A stretch of DNA of 23,784 bases, from assembly GCA_934098455.1 (NCBI GenBank), contig CAKOOU010000015.1:1-23784 (forward strand), read 5' to 3'. The position numbers were made by a program, and so were the translations under genes. Position 1 is the stretch's first letter. Every line of letters starts with the position of its first letter. This DNA comes from an uncultured Bacilli bacterium. GTDB taxonomy: Bacteria; Bacillota_I; Bacilli_A; RF39; UBA660. This document shows, piece by piece, positions 21,745 through 23,784 of the stretch. The notes under the pieces were generated by a model. The model saw nothing but the letters and a program-made list of their open reading frames with translations. It had not been told where the DNA came from and did no database searches.

Positions 21745-23010
21745 ATGGAAAGAAGATATATAACAGTAACTACTTTAAATAAATATTTAAAAAACAAATT
21801 TGATACAGACCCAAATATACAAACTTTAGGACTAAAAGGAGAAATATCTAATTTTAAAGGACATACTAGAGGACATTTATATTTTACTTTAAAAGATGAA
21901 GGAAGTAGAATAAATGCTGTTATGTTTAGTACTTATGCGAGTAAACTAAATTTTGTTCCTAAAGATGGAATGAAAGTATTAGTTGTTGGAAGAGTTAGTG
22001 TATATGAACCAACAGGTGGGTATCAAATATATGTAAATGAAATGATTAGTGATGGTGTAGGTAATTTATATTTAAAATTTGAAGAATTAAAAAAGAAATT
22101 ATCAAATGAAGGTTTATTTAATCAAGAACATAAGAAACCTATACCAAAATTTCCTAAAAAAATAGGTATAGTTACTGCACCAACAGGGGCTGCTATTAGA
22201 GATATATTAAGTACTATAAAAAGAAGATTTCCATCAACTGAAACTATACTTTTTCCAGCACTTGTACAAGGTGAACTTGCTGCACCAGATATTGTTAAAC
22301 AAATAAAAAGAGCAGACGAATATAACTTAGATGTTCTTATTGTTGGAAGAGGTGGAGGCTCAATTGAAGACTTATGGGCATTTAATGAAGAAATAGTTGC
22401 ACGTGCTATATATGATGCTAAAACACCAATAATATCAGCAGTTGGACATGAAATTGATTTTACAATAAGTGACTTTGTAAGTGACTTAAGAGCACCAACA
22501 CCAACAGGAGCAGCAGAAATGGCTGTACCAAATATAATAGATGTAAAAAACTTTATAAATCAACTTAACATTAGACTTAATAAAGATATTAGTAACATAA
22601 TAGAATTTAATAAAAAAAGATTAGATAACTATAAAACAAATTATGTTTTGACAAATCCTTTAGCAACATTTGAAATAAAAGAACAAAAACTAGATACATT
22701 AATAGATAACTTAAATAATAAAATAAAAAATATATTAGATAATAATAAAAAAAGATTAGATAATATCAAAAAAAATTATACTATTAATAATCCAGATACT
22801 ATATTAAATAGATATAATAATACTTATGAATTATTACTAAATAAACTTAATTTATTAAATCCACTTAATATATTAAGTAAAGGATATAGTGTAGTTAAAA
22901 AAGATAATAATGTTATAAAAGATATAAAAGATATAAATATAAAAGATAAATTAAATATTAAATTATATAAAGGTAATATAGATGTAATAGTGGAAGGAAA
23001 GAATGAATAA
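21745..23010 (+). CDS. xseA: Exodeoxyribonuclease VII large subunit
   Basis: 421 residues. The catalytic subunit of ExoVII, a single-strand DNA exonuclease. The N-terminal OB fold (about 5-100) includes GEISNFKGHTRGHLYFTLKD. The catalytic domain has IGIVTAPTGAAIRDI, GRGGGSIEDLWAFNEE, SAVGHEIDFTISDFVSD and LRAPTPTGAAEMA. A Lys/Asn-rich coiled-coil region follows (about 265-370), ending in NILSKGYSVVKK. RBS TATGGAG precedes ATG. Its stop overlaps the xseB start by one base. Confidence 0.95.
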   Translation: MERRYITVTTLNKYLKNKFDTDPNIQTLGLKGEISNFKGHTRGHLYFTLKDEGSRINAVMFSTYASKLNFVPKDGMKVLVVGRVSVYEPTGGYQIYVNEMISDGVGNLYLKFEELKKKLSNEGLFNQEHKKPIPKFPKKIGIVTAPTGAAIRDILSTIKRRFPSTETILFPALVQGELAAPDIVKQIKRADEYNLDVLIVGRGGGSIEDLWAFNEEIVARAIYDAKTPIISAVGHEIDFTISDFVSDLRAPTPTGAAEMAVPNIIDVKNFINQLNIRLNKDISNIIEFNKKRLDNYKTNYVLTNPLATFEIKEQKLDTLIDNLNNKIKNILDNNKKRLDNIKKNYTINNPDTILNRYNNTYELLLNKLNLLNPLNILSKGYSVVKKDNNVIKDIKDINIKDKLNIKLYKGNIDVIVEGKNE

Positions 23011-23228
23011 TGGAAGAAAAAAAATTTGATGAATTAATGTTAGATATTGAACACATTGTTAAAGATTTAGAAAATGGTAATATTGATTTAGAAACTAGTA
23101 TTGAAAAATATAGTGAAGCAATGAAATTAATTAAAATATGTAGTGATAAATTAAATAGAGCAACAGAATCTGTAAATAAAATTTTAGATGAAAATGGTAA
23201 TCTAAATAATTTTGAAGTAAGTGAATAA
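23010..23228 (+). CDS. xseB: Exodeoxyribonuclease VII small subunit
   Basis: 72 residues. It binds XseA to form ExoVII. The typical FDELMLDIEHIVKDLENGNIDLETSIEKYSEAMKLI and a helical tail are present. The length is normal. The ATG overlaps the xseA stop. Confidence 0.93.
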   Translation: MEEKKFDELMLDIEHIVKDLENGNIDLETSIEKYSEAMKLIKICSDKLNRATESVNKILDENGNLNNFEVSE

Positions 23229-23302
23229 TATTTTTATAAAAAAATATTTACAACAACTCAAAAAAATGCTAATATTTTATTAAGGTAGAAATACCAAAAA
23301 TT

Positions 23303-23390
23303 TACGATTCATGAAAAAATTAAGAAATTATATCTCTCTCCCAACCCCAAAATTCGTTGGGGGGGGGGGTATAAAGAGATATAATTTTTT
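23303..23390. repeat. Large imperfect hairpin with an 11-G homopolymer tract
   Basis: The outer arms AAATTATATCTCT (about 23326-23338) and AGAGATATAATTT (about 23375-23387) flank CCCCAA (23345-23350) / TTGGGG (23357-23362) with loop AATTCG. Eleven uninterrupted G occupy 23359-23369. It is followed by a T-rich end, so it can act as a terminator for xseAB. It directly precedes the 5' cassette of the second surface gene. The stretch 23229-23302 holds only an A/T hairpin and nothing else I recognise. Confidence 0.7.
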
Positions 23391-23399
23391 CGTGTAAAA

Positions 23400-23634
23400 A
23401 TGACAAATTAATTAAAATATTTGTGGTACTATAAGCACATGGTAATTATTTAAAATAAATTATATAATTAATTTGTTAAATATAGGAAGGGTGAAGTTAG
23501 ATGAATCGTAGACAGAAGATAATAGTAAGCGTAACAGGAATATTTTTAGTACTTTTAATTCTTTTAGGATTAACTTACGCATATTTCCTAACTAAAATAA
23601 AAGGAAATGATAACGAAAAAAGTATTAGTGTAAC
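23400..23634 (+). repeat. 5' cassette repeat, copy 2
   Basis: About 97% identical to 1-235. The same 11-base inverted repeat is at 23403-23413 and 23466-23476, and the same RBS is at 23484-23493. A TATAAT at 23463-23468 is a candidate -10. The repeat ends about 45 codons into the gene, after which the two sequences diverge quickly. Confidence 0.9.
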
Positions 23635-23784
23635 AACTGCAAACTTAGAATTAGTGTATGGAGATGGTAATGCACTTATAACAGCAGAAAAGATAGAGCC
23701 AGGTGACTCTATAACAGCAAAGACATTTACAGTAACGAATAGTGGTAATGCAACTATAAATAATTATGCTGTATACTTAGAAGA
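23501..23784 (+). CDS. SipW/TasA-type surface protein paralogue (partial, runs off the window)
   Basis: The first 94 complete codons are visible. Residues 1-45 are nearly identical to the protein at 102-1745 (only V22 to L in the hydrophobic segment, same GLTYAYF). Later residues follow the same beta-sandwich pattern (KIEPGDSITAKTFTVTNSGNATINNY) with low identity. It is therefore a paralogue sharing the secretion signal and leader DNA. The C-terminus is outside the window. Confidence 0.85.
   Translation, partial: MNRRQKIIVSVTGIFLVLLILLGLTYAYFLTKIKGNDNEKSISVTTANLELVYGDGNALITAEKIEPGDSITAKTFTVTNSGNATINNYAVYLE

Overview
The window is very AT-rich chromosomal DNA from a walled, low-GC Firmicute. 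Peptidoglycan synthesis is present (murB), TGA is used as a stop (end of rlmN), and several gene blocks have the classic Bacillota order (rlmN-stp-prkC-rsgA-rpe; dnaD-nth; nusB-xseA-xseB). The style, with short proteins, Lys/Asn/Ile-rich code and compact operons, suggests an uncultured host-associated Bacilli/RF39-like lineage. That placement is inference.

Layout. 1-1745 is a SipW/TasA-type secreted surface protein. Its promoter, leader and N-terminus recur almost unchanged at the right edge (23400-23784), where a second, truncated paralogue begins. Its C-terminus carries a hypervariable-looking segment. 1782-4480 holds a possible leader-peptide attenuator, a divergent PRPP synthetase and a COG2509-type FAD oxidoreductase. 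4657-6333 holds murB and a convergent pair (small membrane protein, one-domain YigZ). 6353-8604 is a T-box operon: LOG-family hydrolase, glycyl-tRNA synthetase, then tRNA-Gln(CTG) and tRNA-Thr(CGT). 8672-8809 holds a candidate minus-strand small RNA with its own promoter and terminator. 8926-14138 is the rlmN-stp-prkC-rsgA-rpe operon plus a small membrane protein. 14160-15735 (minus) is a ThyX-like protein with two ThyX-like halves, then a HIT protein.

15850-18350 is the most interesting accessory locus. It has a C39-peptidase ABC exporter followed by two short, overlapping genes that both encode textbook double-glycine leader peptides with GxxxG cores: a compact two-peptide (class IIb-like) bacteriocin system. 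Each predicted core carries a single cysteine at its C-terminus, and no obvious immunity gene is present. 18431-23228 returns to housekeeping genes: a CmpB-like membrane protein, CCA-adding enzyme, dnaD, nth, nusB, xseA and xseB. Between xseB and the second surface gene is a large hairpin containing an uninterrupted run of 11 G.

How it fits together. Most genes are translation, RNA or DNA maintenance functions in tight operons. The accessory material is surface or secretion related: a duplicated surface-protein family with conserved 5' cassettes and a bacteriocin export module.
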